From Mycolicibacter heraklionensis (lineage in GTDB: Bacteria > Actinomycetota > Actinomycetes > Mycobacteriales > Mycobacteriaceae), in assembly GCA_001673575.1 (NCBI GenBank), contig LZME01000095.1, positions 122,574-186,573 on the forward strand: a DNA stretch of 64,000 nt. The letters run 5' to 3'. The notes below the pieces were generated by a model. It searched no databases. It was not told where the DNA came from and worked only from the letters and a program-made list of their open reading frames with translations. Below are positions 37,937-45,508 of this stretch, one piece after another; the first letter of the stretch is position 1, and the number at the start of each line of letters is the position of its first letter. The translations under genes and the position numbers were made by a program.

Positions 37937-39196
37937 TCAGCTGCGCTTGCAGACCCGGCCGTCCTTCATGACGAATCGCACGTCTCCGGTGGTGCTGATG
38001 TCCCGGGTCGGGTCACCCGGTACGGCGATGATATCGGCGCAGTAGCCCGGGGCCAGCCTGCCCAGCTCATGGGCGGCGTCGATGAGGTCGGCGCTGACGA
38101 GAGTCGCCGCCCGCAGTGCCTGCACCGGAGTCATGCCGCGCTCCACCAGGGCGCACAATTCTTTGGCGTTCTGGCCATGCGGGATTGCCGGCGCATCGGT
38201 GCCGCACGCGATGCGTACACCGGCCTCGATCGCCCGGGGCAGCATGGCCTTGGCACGCGGAAACACCTCGGCCGCCTTCTTGCGCAGCTCCGGAGCGATC
38301 CGGTCGACCGCCATGGCATCCGTCAAGTAGGTGGTGGAGACCAGGAAGGTGCCGTGGTCCACCATCATCGCCAGCGTTTCATCCGTGGCCAGGAAACCGT
38401 GCTCGATGCAGTCGATGCCGGCCCGGATGCATGCCCGAATCGCGGTGTCGCCGATGGCATGTGCGGCAACCCGCACCCCGGCCCGATGCGCCTCGTCGGC
38501 GATTGCGGCCAATTCGGCGTCGGAGTACTGCTGGGCACCCGGGGCGGTGCTGTGCGACATCACCCCGCCGGAGGCCGACACCTTGATCAGCTTGGCGCCG
38601 TGCCGGATCTGGTAGCGCACGCAGGCGATCACATCCGGCACACCATTGGCGATGCCCTCCGCAACCGACAGCGGCATCACACCGGGCGCGAGCCGTTGGA
38701 AGACCGTCGGATCCAGGTGGCCGCCGTAGGGCGTGACCGCGTGACCGGCGGGGTAGATCCGCGGACCCGCGTGCCAGCCCTGGTCGATCGCGCGCTGCAG
38801 CGCGACGTCAAGCAGGTAACCGCCGGTCTTGACCATCAGCCCCAGGTTGCGGACGGTGGTGAAGCCGGCTTCCAGTGTGGTTCGTGCGTTGACCGCGGCG
38901 CGCAATGTGCGGTAGGCGGGATCGTCCTGCACGCCGTGCAGCGGGGTGGGAAGCCCCTCTGGACCGCCCGGGCCGCCGATGAGCAGGTTGAGCTCCATGT
39001 CCATCAGCCCGGGCAGTAGCGTGGCGTCACCGAGGTCGATGTCGTCAGCCGAAACCGGAACGGGCGCCTCGGGATTGATGGCGGCGATCCGCCCATCCTC
39101 GACTACCACGACGGCGGGTGAGTGCACCACGCCGGCGTCGACGTCGAGCCACCGATCGGCGCGCACCACACACTTCTCACGCACCGGGCGGCTCAC
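37937..39196 (-). CDS. Amidohydrolase-superfamily protein lacking the HxH metal motif
   Basis: 419 residues; the GTG at 39194-39196 overlaps the preceding stop (GTGA), a better start than 39217. Composite-domain amidohydrolase similar to imidazolonepropionase and Xaa-Pro dipeptidase types: GDATLLPGLMDMELNLL, AKLIKVSASGG (K205), VAAHAIGD (H246), CIEHGFLA (H266) and ACGTDAP (D334). In functional members the strand-1 motif reads D-x-H-x-H; here it is D-M-E-L-N (E68, N70), so two metal ligands are gone while Lys, two His and Asp remain. It may be mononuclear, use another metal or no longer be hydrolytic. Confidence 0.85.
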   Translation of the reverse strand: MSRPVREKCVVRADRWLDVDAGVVHSPAVVVVEDGRIAAINPEAPVPVSADDIDLGDATLLPGLMDMELNLLIGGPGGPEGLPTPLHGVQDDPAYRTLRAAVNARTTLEAGFTTVRNLGLMVKTGGYLLDVALQRAIDQGWHAGPRIYPAGHAVTPYGGHLDPTVFQRLAPGVMPLSVAEGIANGVPDVIACVRYQIRHGAKLIKVSASGGVMSHSTAPGAQQYSDAELAAIADEAHRAGVRVAAHAIGDTAIRACIRAGIDCIEHGFLATDETLAMMVDHGTFLVSTTYLTDAMAVDRIAPELRKKAAEVFPRAKAMLPRAIEAGVRIACGTDAPAIPHGQNAKELCALVERGMTPVQALRAATLVSADLIDAAHELGRLAPGYCADIIAVPGDPTRDISTTGDVRFVMKDGRVCKRS

Positions 39197-39522
39197 GGGA
39201 ACGGCTCGGCGACGCACTCGATGACGGCCGCGCCCGAGTCCGGAACGCGCGGCTGCTTCCAGGCTTCGGCCGGGAATGCGACCGTGATCATGGAATACAA
39301 CAGGTGCATCAGGTTCAGCACATCCTCGGGCAGGTCGTCGAGGCTGAACTTGTCGCAGTAGGCCAGCGCCTCTTCGGCGCGTGCCGTGATGGCGTCATAG
39401 AACGCCTGCATGTCTGACATGGAACTGTTCAGGCGTTTGGCGTAGCGCTCTGGTTCAGATGACAGGCACCACTGGTTGAACGGTTCGAGATCGGCGAATT
39501 CCTTCGGCAGCATGGCGGTCAC
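39193..39522 (-). CDS. Small helical partner protein of the canonical Rieske oxygenase
   Basis: 109 residues from the GTG at 39520-39522, with a second possible start (ATG) at 39513. It is a paralogue of the protein at 32883-33218 (see its shared motifs) and lies in the same place, right after an oxygenase gene. Its stop overlaps the start of the amidohydrolase by four bases. It is helical, with an acidic and aromatic core. Function unknown. Confidence 0.75.
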   Translation of the reverse strand: MTAMLPKEFADLEPFNQWCLSSEPERYAKRLNSSMSDMQAFYDAITARAEEALAYCDKFSLDDLPEDVLNLMHLLYSMITVAFPAEAWKQPRVPDSGAAVIECVAEPFP

Positions 39523-39528
39523 GATCCC

Positions 39529-40794
39529 TCAGACCTCGGCCGTGGCGCGCTCGTGTTCGGCGATCCACGCGGCGGTCTCGGCGTGAAAGTGCCGGATCAG
39601 CACCTCTTGGTCGTTGAGCAGGAATCGGTCCACCACCCCGGTGCCGATCATCGTGTGGGTGGCCTCCAAGGTGCTGGCGTCCTGCAGCCCGTACTCCTTG
39701 AACGACACCGCCGCGAGTTCTTGGGCGACCCGCTCGCGCGGAGTCCGCGGCTGCGGAAAGTACAGCGTGCCTTCGAAAATGTGTGAGTCGTGCCCCGTCG
39801 GCCAGTAGTGGTAGGTCAGATACCAGCCCTGGCCCCAGAACAGGATTGTGAAGTTGGGGAAGATCTGGAACGAATCCAATCCCCACGGATCGCATTTCGC
39901 AGGATTGAGGCCATCGGGCATCGGGCCGATGTCTGGCGGGTTCCACGGCCCGAAAAGCCCGCTCTGGCAGATATCCTCGATCGGCTTGCGCATCTCGGAC
40001 GACATCTCCCAGGCCCTAACACCTGAGGTGCTCACCAGGCGGTGCGGGCCCTCGATCTGGTAGTGCGGCGCCTCGAAACCGGCCTGTTCGGCCGCCACCC
40101 GAAAGGCGGTCGGCGTCTGGTTCCCGTGCAGTACCGGGGCGTGATAGAACTCCTGGAACGCGTCGAGGAACAGCTTCCAGTTGGAGTTGACCGACGAGCG
40201 ATATTGCCATCGGGATGTCATCTGCCCGAATGGGTAGCCCTCCAACGCCGTAACCATGGGCCCGAGGAATTCGCGCAGCGATTGCTCCGGGGTGGCGGCG
40301 AAGTTGACGAAGATGAATCCTTCCCAGACGTCACAGTGCACGGCGACCAAGCCGTAGCGACTCTTGTCGAGATCGAAGAACTCTTCCTCCTGCTGAACGA
40401 AGGCCAGATTGCCATCCAAGTCGTAGCGCCAGGCGTGGTACTTGCAAGTGAACTGGCGGCAGGTCCCGCTGGCCTCCTCCAGCGGCATGGTGTCCCACAC
40501 CAGCTTGTTGCCTCGGTGCCGGCAGACGTTGTGATACGCCTTGATCTCACCAGATCCGTTTCGCACCAGGATGATCGAGGTGTTGACCACCTTGAGTTCC
40601 CGGGTGAAATAGCTACCTTTCCGCGGAACCTGCTCTACCCGACCGACATTCAGCCAGGCACGCCGGAAGATCGCCGCACGTTCCTTCTCGTAGACATCGG
40701 GACTGATGGAATCGCGGTACGACACCGGTTCGGTACCGAGCTCGGGATAGTGCTGGGTCCAACTGCCCTCGGGCGGCTTGGGAAAACGCGCCAC
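39529..40794 (-). CDS. Rieske ring-hydroxylating oxygenase alpha subunit
   Basis: 421 residues from the GTG at 40792-40794, with GGAG five bases upstream; a longer frame to 40812 lacks this site. The canonical Rieske ligands are HNVCRHRGNKLVW (C91, H93) and TCKYHAWRYDLDG (C117, H120). The catalytic iron motif is FQEFYHAPVLHGNQ, with Glu in the bridging carboxylate position, as in its four-Cys paralogue. Partner electron-transfer proteins are not encoded nearby. Expected chemistry is oxygen insertion into an aromatic, alicyclic or amine substrate. Confidence 0.92.
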   Translation of the reverse strand: MARFPKPPEGSWTQHYPELGTEPVSYRDSISPDVYEKERAAIFRRAWLNVGRVEQVPRKGSYFTRELKVVNTSIILVRNGSGEIKAYHNVCRHRGNKLVWDTMPLEEASGTCRQFTCKYHAWRYDLDGNLAFVQQEEEFFDLDKSRYGLVAVHCDVWEGFIFVNFAATPEQSLREFLGPMVTALEGYPFGQMTSRWQYRSSVNSNWKLFLDAFQEFYHAPVLHGNQTPTAFRVAAEQAGFEAPHYQIEGPHRLVSTSGVRAWEMSSEMRKPIEDICQSGLFGPWNPPDIGPMPDGLNPAKCDPWGLDSFQIFPNFTILFWGQGWYLTYHYWPTGHDSHIFEGTLYFPQPRTPRERVAQELAAVSFKEYGLQDASTLEATHTMIGTGVVDRFLLNDQEVLIRHFHAETAAWIAEHERATAEV

Positions 40795-40862
40795 AACCAC
40801 TCCTGTCCTCACGCCGGGTCACGAGTCTCGTTGGCGCCGACGCTATCGACCAGCACGGTCAG

Positions 40863-40878
40863 TGTCAAGTAGTTGATA
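40863..40878. promoter_or_regulatory. Second copy of the TATCAA(S)TACTTG-type operator candidate
   Basis: TGTCAAGTAGTTGATA, 69 bp before the Rieske gene. Its reverse complement TATCAACTACTTGACA closely matches TATCAAGTACTTGTTA at 35265. The second operon likely answers to the same regulator as the SDR operon. Confidence 0.55.
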
Positions 40879-40890
40879 CTGGGGCGGGAA

Positions 40891-40920
40891 GTCAGCTTCA
40901 GGAGTTCCTGAAGGACTGAC
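40891..40920 (-). terminator. Hairpin after purF
   Basis: An eight-base perfect inverted repeat CTTCAGGA-GT-TCCTGAAG is extended by GTCAG/CTGAC on the outside with a small bulge. It begins six bases after the purF stop (40927) and lies before the operator of the Rieske operon, so it would insulate the two. Confidence 0.6.
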
Positions 40921-40926
40921 TTCGGG

Positions 40927-42444
40927 TTAGGACGGGCTCAGCGCGGCGTCGTTGTCGCTCTCGGCTTTGCGCGCGGTGTTGCTCAACATCTGCTCGACGA
41001 CGTTCTTGCCCAGGGCACTGTCGTCGGGCAGCTCTATCGGGTAGCTGCCGTCGAAACAGGCGCAGCACAACCGCGATTTGGGCTGCTCGGTAGCCGCAAT
41101 CATGTCTTCCTGGCTGACATAGCCAAGACTGTCGGCGCCGATGGCGCGCCGCACCGCTTCGACCATCTCGGCCTCGTCCTCGACGGCGTTGGCGATCAGC
41201 TCGGCCGGCGAGGCGAAGTCGATGCCGTAGAAGCACGGCCACTTCACCGGCGGGGAGGCGATCCGTACGTGCACCTCGACGGCACCGGCCTCACGCAGCA
41301 TCCGCACCAGGGCACGCTGGGTGTTGCCCCGCACGATCGAGTCATCGACGACGATCAGCCGCTTGCCGCGGATGATCTCCCGCAGCGGGTTGAGCTTCAG
41401 CCGGATACCGAGCTGACGGATGGTCTGCGACGGCTGGATGAAGGTCCGCCCGACGTAGGCGTTCTTGGTCAGGCCCTGTCCGTAGTCGATACCGGACTCC
41501 TGGGCGTAGCCCACCGCGGCGGGAATACCGGACTCCGGCACGCCGATGACCAGGTCGGCCTCCACCGCATGCTCGCGGGCCAGCCGCCGGCCGATCTCCA
41601 CCCGGGTGGCGTGCACCGACCGGCCGCCAATGGTGCTGTCCGGCCGGGCCAGGTAGACGTACTCGAAGACGCACCCCTTCGGGGTGGGGTTGGCGAACCG
41701 GGTGGAGCGCACCCCGTCGGCGTCGATCGCCAGCAGCTCGCCGGGTTCGATGTCGCGGACGAACGAGGCTCCCACGATGTCCAGCGCCGCGGTCTCCGAG
41801 GCCACCACCCAGCCGCGGTCGAGCCGGCCCAGCGACAGCGGCCGCACGCCCCACGGGTCGCGGGCCGCGTACAGGGTGTTCTCGTCCATGAAGGTCAGGC
41901 AGAACGCACCACGCGCTGTCGGCAGCAGTTCCAGCGCCGCCTGCTCCAGGGAGGTGTCGGCGGCACCGTGCGCCAGCAGCGCACCCAGGATGTCGGAGTC
42001 GGTGGTGGCCACGCCGGGACGGCGGGTGTCGATCAGACCCAGTTCGCGGGCCCGGCCGGCCAGTTCGGCGGTGTTGACCAGGTTGCCGTTGTGGCCCAGC
42101 GCCACGCCGGTACCGGCGGCGGTGTTGCGGAACACCGGCTGGGCGTTCTCCCAGGTGGTGTCGCCGGTGGTGGAGTAGCGGCAGTGCCCGACCGCCACGT
42201 GCCCGGGCATCGCCAACAGCGTCTGCTCCTCGAACACCTGGCTGACCAAGCCCAGGTCTTTGAAGACCAGCACCTGCGACCCGTCGCCGACGGCGATGCC
42301 GGCGGCCTCCTGGCCACGGTGTTGCAGCGCATACAGGCCGTAATAAGTGAGCTTCGCTGCTTCTTCGCCGGGAGCCCAAACTCCGAAGACGCCGCACTCC
42401 TCGCGGGGTGCATTCTCAAGGTCTACTACCTGCTGGTCCGGCAC
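40927..42444 (-). CDS. purF: Amidophosphoribosyltransferase
   Basis: 505 residues, first committed step of purine synthesis: PRPP plus glutamine gives phosphoribosylamine. A short propeptide ends before the catalytic Cys in REECGVFGVWAPG (C17). The glutaminase domain contains LQHRGQEAAGIA, and the PRPP loop is LIVVDDSIVRGNTQR. C-terminal cysteines (SRLCCACFDG) suit the [4Fe-4S] cluster of the Bacillus-type enzyme. The start is GTG at 42442-42444; alternatives upstream are possible because the propeptide is longer in M. tuberculosis. Confidence 0.97.
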   Translation of the reverse strand: MPDQQVVDLENAPREECGVFGVWAPGEEAAKLTYYGLYALQHRGQEAAGIAVGDGSQVLVFKDLGLVSQVFEEQTLLAMPGHVAVGHCRYSTTGDTTWENAQPVFRNTAAGTGVALGHNGNLVNTAELAGRARELGLIDTRRPGVATTDSDILGALLAHGAADTSLEQAALELLPTARGAFCLTFMDENTLYAARDPWGVRPLSLGRLDRGWVVASETAALDIVGASFVRDIEPGELLAIDADGVRSTRFANPTPKGCVFEYVYLARPDSTIGGRSVHATRVEIGRRLAREHAVEADLVIGVPESGIPAAVGYAQESGIDYGQGLTKNAYVGRTFIQPSQTIRQLGIRLKLNPLREIIRGKRLIVVDDSIVRGNTQRALVRMLREAGAVEVHVRIASPPVKWPCFYGIDFASPAELIANAVEDEAEMVEAVRRAIGADSLGYVSQEDMIAATEQPKSRLCCACFDGSYPIELPDDSALGKNVVEQMLSNTARKAESDNDAALSPS

Positions 42445-42495
42445 GTTTCAGCTGCTCCAGGGGGACGGGCCACAGTGACGACGTTCAGTCTACGG

Positions 42496-42900
42496 TCAAC
42501 GTGCGTCAAGTTTCACCAACGGCAACCAATCGGCGATCTCTGCCGCTCGCGCACCCGACAGTCGCAGCTTTCCGGCCGCGGTCGCGTCGCCGGCCTCCAG
42601 TAGCCCGGCGGCCAGCAGCAGCCAGCTGCGCGGATCGGTCTCGACGACGTTGGGCGGGGTGCCGCGGGTGTGCCGCGGCCCGGCGATGCACTGCACGGCG
42701 ACGAACGGCGGGATTCGCACCTCGACGCTGGCACCGGGGGCCAGCTCGGCCAGGGTGCGCGCGGTCAGACGGACCGCGGCCGCCAACTCTGTCCGATCCG
42801 GGGCGGGCAGCGTCTCGTCGCGCAGCCACGCCGCGAGTGCCAGCACGGCTGCGCGAGTCTGCGCCGGGTCAGGCTGTGAACGTGAGCGGGCGGCGGCCAT
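42496..42900 (-). CDS. Sterol-carrier-family small protein (Rv0807-like)
   Basis: 134 residues: a helical first half ([15 protein letters not shown]) and a core with [32 protein letters not shown] and [20 protein letters not shown]. The second half has the sterol-carrier-protein-2/MDMPI-like topology seen in mycobacterial proteins next to purF. Ligand unknown. ATG at 42898-42900, three bases after the hydrolase stop. Confidence 0.78.
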   Translation of the reverse strand: MAAARSRSQPDPAQTRAAVLALAAWLRDETLPAPDRTELAAAVRLTARTLAELAPGASVEVRIPPFVAVQCIAGPRHTRGTPPNVVETDPRSWLLLAAGLLEAGDATAAGKLRLSGARAAEIADWLPLVKLDAR

Positions 42901-42903
42901 GGC

Positions 42904-43746
42904 TCAGTCGATGGGGTGTGCGACGAACCAGTCCAGCAGCAGGTCGGCGAGCCGGTCCGGCTCGGTGTCGGGGATCCAGTGTGAGATGCCAGCCATGACC
43001 TCGAAGCGGTAATCCGCGTCGACGTAGCGGGCGGTGTTGCGCGCCGCCTTGGGCTTGAGCGCGATGTCGTCGTCGCTCCAGACATACATCGTCGGCACCG
43101 AGATCCGCTGGTTGCTGTCGCGCAGATTCGACAGCGGTAGGCCTCGGTACCAGTTGAGCCCGCCGGTCAGCGCCCCCGGCTCGATCATGCCCTGCGCATC
43201 GCGTTCGGCCGCGGCCGAACTCTGCCCGCTTCGCCGCAGAGCTCTGGCGGCGACGGCGCCTTTCCCGCGCGTGAGCAACCACTCCGGCAGCCACGGCAAC
43301 TGGAAGAACCCCATGTACCACGACGCCAGACCCTGGCGGCTGGTGACAAACGACTTCAGGAAGGCAGCGGGGTGCGGTACCGACACCGGCGACACCGTGG
43401 CGAGCCGCTCGGGCAGTTCGGCCGCCACTCCCCACGCCACCGCGGCACCCCAGTCGTGGCCCACCAGGTGCACGCGCTGCGCGCCGCTGGCGTCGATCAA
43501 CGCGCCGATGTCGGCGACGAGTTCGGACATGCGATAGTCGCGGCGCCGCGGCGGCCGGGCACCGGGTGAATAGCCGCGCTGGTTGGGCGCCAGGCATCGG
43601 TAGCCCGCGGCGGTGAGCCGGTCGATGACGGCGTTCCAGCTGTCGTTTCGCTGCGGAAAGCCGTGCAGCAGCACCACAACGGGCCCGTCGGGCGGCCCAG
43701 CGTCGCGAACGTCGAAGGCTAGGCCGTCACGGGTGTAGCGCTGCAT
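42904..43746 (-). CDS. Alpha/beta-hydrolase, epoxide-hydrolase type
   Basis: 280 residues from the ATG at 43744-43746 (MQRYTRDGLAFDV). The oxyanion HGFP (VVVLLHGFPQRND) and the nucleophile-elbow GHDWGAAVAW (D98), rather than Ser, point to an epoxide hydrolase or haloalkane-dehalogenase-like mechanism. The catalytic His is in AGISHWIPDTEPD. An ATG six codons upstream is an alternative start. It is one gene before the sterol-carrier protein on the same strand. Confidence 0.88.
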   Translation of the reverse strand: MQRYTRDGLAFDVRDAGPPDGPVVVLLHGFPQRNDSWNAVIDRLTAAGYRCLAPNQRGYSPGARPPRRRDYRMSELVADIGALIDASGAQRVHLVGHDWGAAVAWGVAAELPERLATVSPVSVPHPAAFLKSFVTSRQGLASWYMGFFQLPWLPEWLLTRGKGAVAARALRRSGQSSAAAERDAQGMIEPGALTGGLNWYRGLPLSNLRDSNQRISVPTMYVWSDDDIALKPKAARNTARYVDADYRFEVMAGISHWIPDTEPDRLADLLLDWFVAHPID

Positions 43747-43792
43747 GGGGGAAGCATCCCGCATCTCCCCATCCGGCGGTAACTTGCCCCGG

Positions 43793-45496
43793 CTAACCGT
43801 GCCGCAGAGCCGCGCGCACCCGCTCGGTGTCGTGCGGCGTCCAGCCGTCGGGTGGCAGCACCGCCACCCACCCGTCCAGGATCGTGTCGGCGTAGTTGTG
43901 GCCGTGCCCCGCGGGCATCTGCTCACCGTGGAACAGGTCGGCGCTGACCTGCCAGAACGTCACCACCGGGTACCAGCGCATGGATGCGGTGCGATCCGGG
44001 CCGGGCGGTTCGGTCAGCCAGTCCGGCCGCGCGAACAGCAGGTCCGTCGACCACCACACCACCGGGTCGGAGGCGTGCTGCAGGAACAGCACCCGGGTGC
44101 CGTCCCACGGCGGCGCGGCGATCCGGGCGATCTCGGCCGGCACCGTGCCCTGTGAGAACCGCACCGTGCGGCCGTTGTCGTAGCGCGGCAACACGGCGGT
44201 GCTGCCGGGGTCGCGCCGCACCAGCAGCGCGTGCCAGAGCGGGCTGGCCTGCGGCGGCCCCACCCACAGCACGGACTCGTAGCCCATGTCGGCGATATCG
44301 GGCAGCCAGTCGAACGCGGCCTGCCCGGCCATCGAGCCCAGGCTCTCGCCGTAGAGCACCAGCTTGGGCCGCTGCCCTACCGGAAGACCACGCCACCGCT
44401 CGGCAATGGTGCGCACCAGCAGCCGTCCCGAATCCATCGATTTGCGTTGGTCGGCCAGGAAGGAGATCCAACTCGGCAGGTAGGAGTACTGGACACCGAC
44501 GATCGCGGTGTCGCCGTTGTAGAGCATCTCCAGCGCATCGGCCGCGGCCGGATCCACCCACCCGGTGCCCGTGGTGGGCACCACCACCAACACCTGGCGA
44601 TCGAAGGCGTGGGTGCGGTCCAGTTCGTCGAGCAGCAGCTGCATTCGCGCCTGGTCGTCACCGGCGCTGTGCAGCCCGGCATACACCCTGATGGGTTCGC
44701 GGGCGGGCCGTCCGTTGATCCGGCTGAGCTCAGCGGCGCGCAGTCCCCCGGCGACGAAGCTGCGACCCTGACTGCCCAGGGTCGCCCAGTGCGCCAATGA
44801 CTCCGGGCTGCCGGATCGCTCCGGTTGCAGCGGCTGAATCGTTCCGGCCACGGTGGCGCTGTCCTCGGGCTGGAACACCGCGCTGGCGCCGGCGAAGAAA
44901 CCGCGGATCAGCACGCCGTTGATCAAGGTGGTCAGCAGCACGACGACGATCGCGCTGCCGATGAACATGGCGACTTCGCGGTGCAGGTGCCACCGGCGGA
45001 TCAGGGCCCGCGCCAGCAGCCGACTGGCGTCGATCAGCACTCGCACCGTGGCAACCAGCGCGGCCGCGACCCCGATCGCCACCCCGAGGGTGCGCAGGTA
45101 GCCCAGTGTTGCCGGGCCTTCGATGCCCAGCAGCGCAGAGACCTGGCGCTGCCAGCCGGCGGCCGGGATCAGCATCAGAACGCACGCGGCCGGGGCCGCC
45201 ACCACCACCGTTGCCTTGAGGGCGAGCAACGCCGGGCGCGGGGGCGGCCACCAGCTGGCGCCGCGCAGGAGGAACCGTTCCACCGTGGCGCCGATCAGCA
45301 CGCCCAGCCCGTAGCCGAAGGCCGCGTTGATCCCGCCGATCAGCCCCTGAAACACCCAGTCGCGCGGCAACAGCGACGGGGTCAGCGACAGGCAGAAGAA
45401 CAGCGCACCGAACGCCACCCCGACGAATTTCAGCCGCAGCAGACTCCACGCCCACACCAGCAGCGGGTGTTTCGCCGTTGCCTCGGCCGTTTCCAT
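43793..45496 (-). CDS. Membrane-bound alpha/beta-hydrolase family protein
   Basis: 567 residues. Five hydrophobic segments lie in the first 210 residues (for example FVGVAFGALFFCLSLTPSLL and LIGGINAAFGYGLGVLIGAT). A C-terminal hydrolase domain has LVVVPTTGTGWVDP, the nucleophile elbow VLYGESLGSMAG (Ser) and VTFWQVSADLFHGEQMPAGHG with a candidate catalytic His. The architecture (five-helix N-domain plus Abhydrolase_9-like catalytic domain) recurs in mycobacteria. The substrate is not established, though a lipid or envelope ester is plausible. Confidence 0.85.
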   Translation of the reverse strand: METAEATAKHPLLVWAWSLLRLKFVGVAFGALFFCLSLTPSLLPRDWVFQGLIGGINAAFGYGLGVLIGATVERFLLRGASWWPPPRPALLALKATVVVAAPAACVLMLIPAAGWQRQVSALLGIEGPATLGYLRTLGVAIGVAAALVATVRVLIDASRLLARALIRRWHLHREVAMFIGSAIVVVLLTTLINGVLIRGFFAGASAVFQPEDSATVAGTIQPLQPERSGSPESLAHWATLGSQGRSFVAGGLRAAELSRINGRPAREPIRVYAGLHSAGDDQARMQLLLDELDRTHAFDRQVLVVVPTTGTGWVDPAAADALEMLYNGDTAIVGVQYSYLPSWISFLADQRKSMDSGRLLVRTIAERWRGLPVGQRPKLVLYGESLGSMAGQAAFDWLPDIADMGYESVLWVGPPQASPLWHALLVRRDPGSTAVLPRYDNGRTVRFSQGTVPAEIARIAAPPWDGTRVLFLQHASDPVVWWSTDLLFARPDWLTEPPGPDRTASMRWYPVVTFWQVSADLFHGEQMPAGHGHNYADTILDGWVAVLPPDGWTPHDTERVRAALRHG

Positions 45497-45508
45497 GCCG
45501 TTGGGGCT

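Larger units (their letters stand above)
29538..40926. other. Accessory catabolic island between purM and purF
   Basis: The block contains two acyl-CoA dehydrogenases, a TauD dioxygenase, two Rieske-type oxygenases each with a small partner protein, an SDR, TetR and MarR regulators, an AveC-like protein, a P450 remnant and an amidohydrolase. The flanking purM and purF are neighbours in M. tuberculosis (Rv0809/Rv0808). No transposase, integrase or direct repeat is visible at the borders, so insertion or loss elsewhere cannot be told apart here. Confidence 0.75.

Noticed and set aside
41269-42603. 444-codon ORF opposite purF
   Set aside because: Antisense shadow of purF; no start context or family resemblance.
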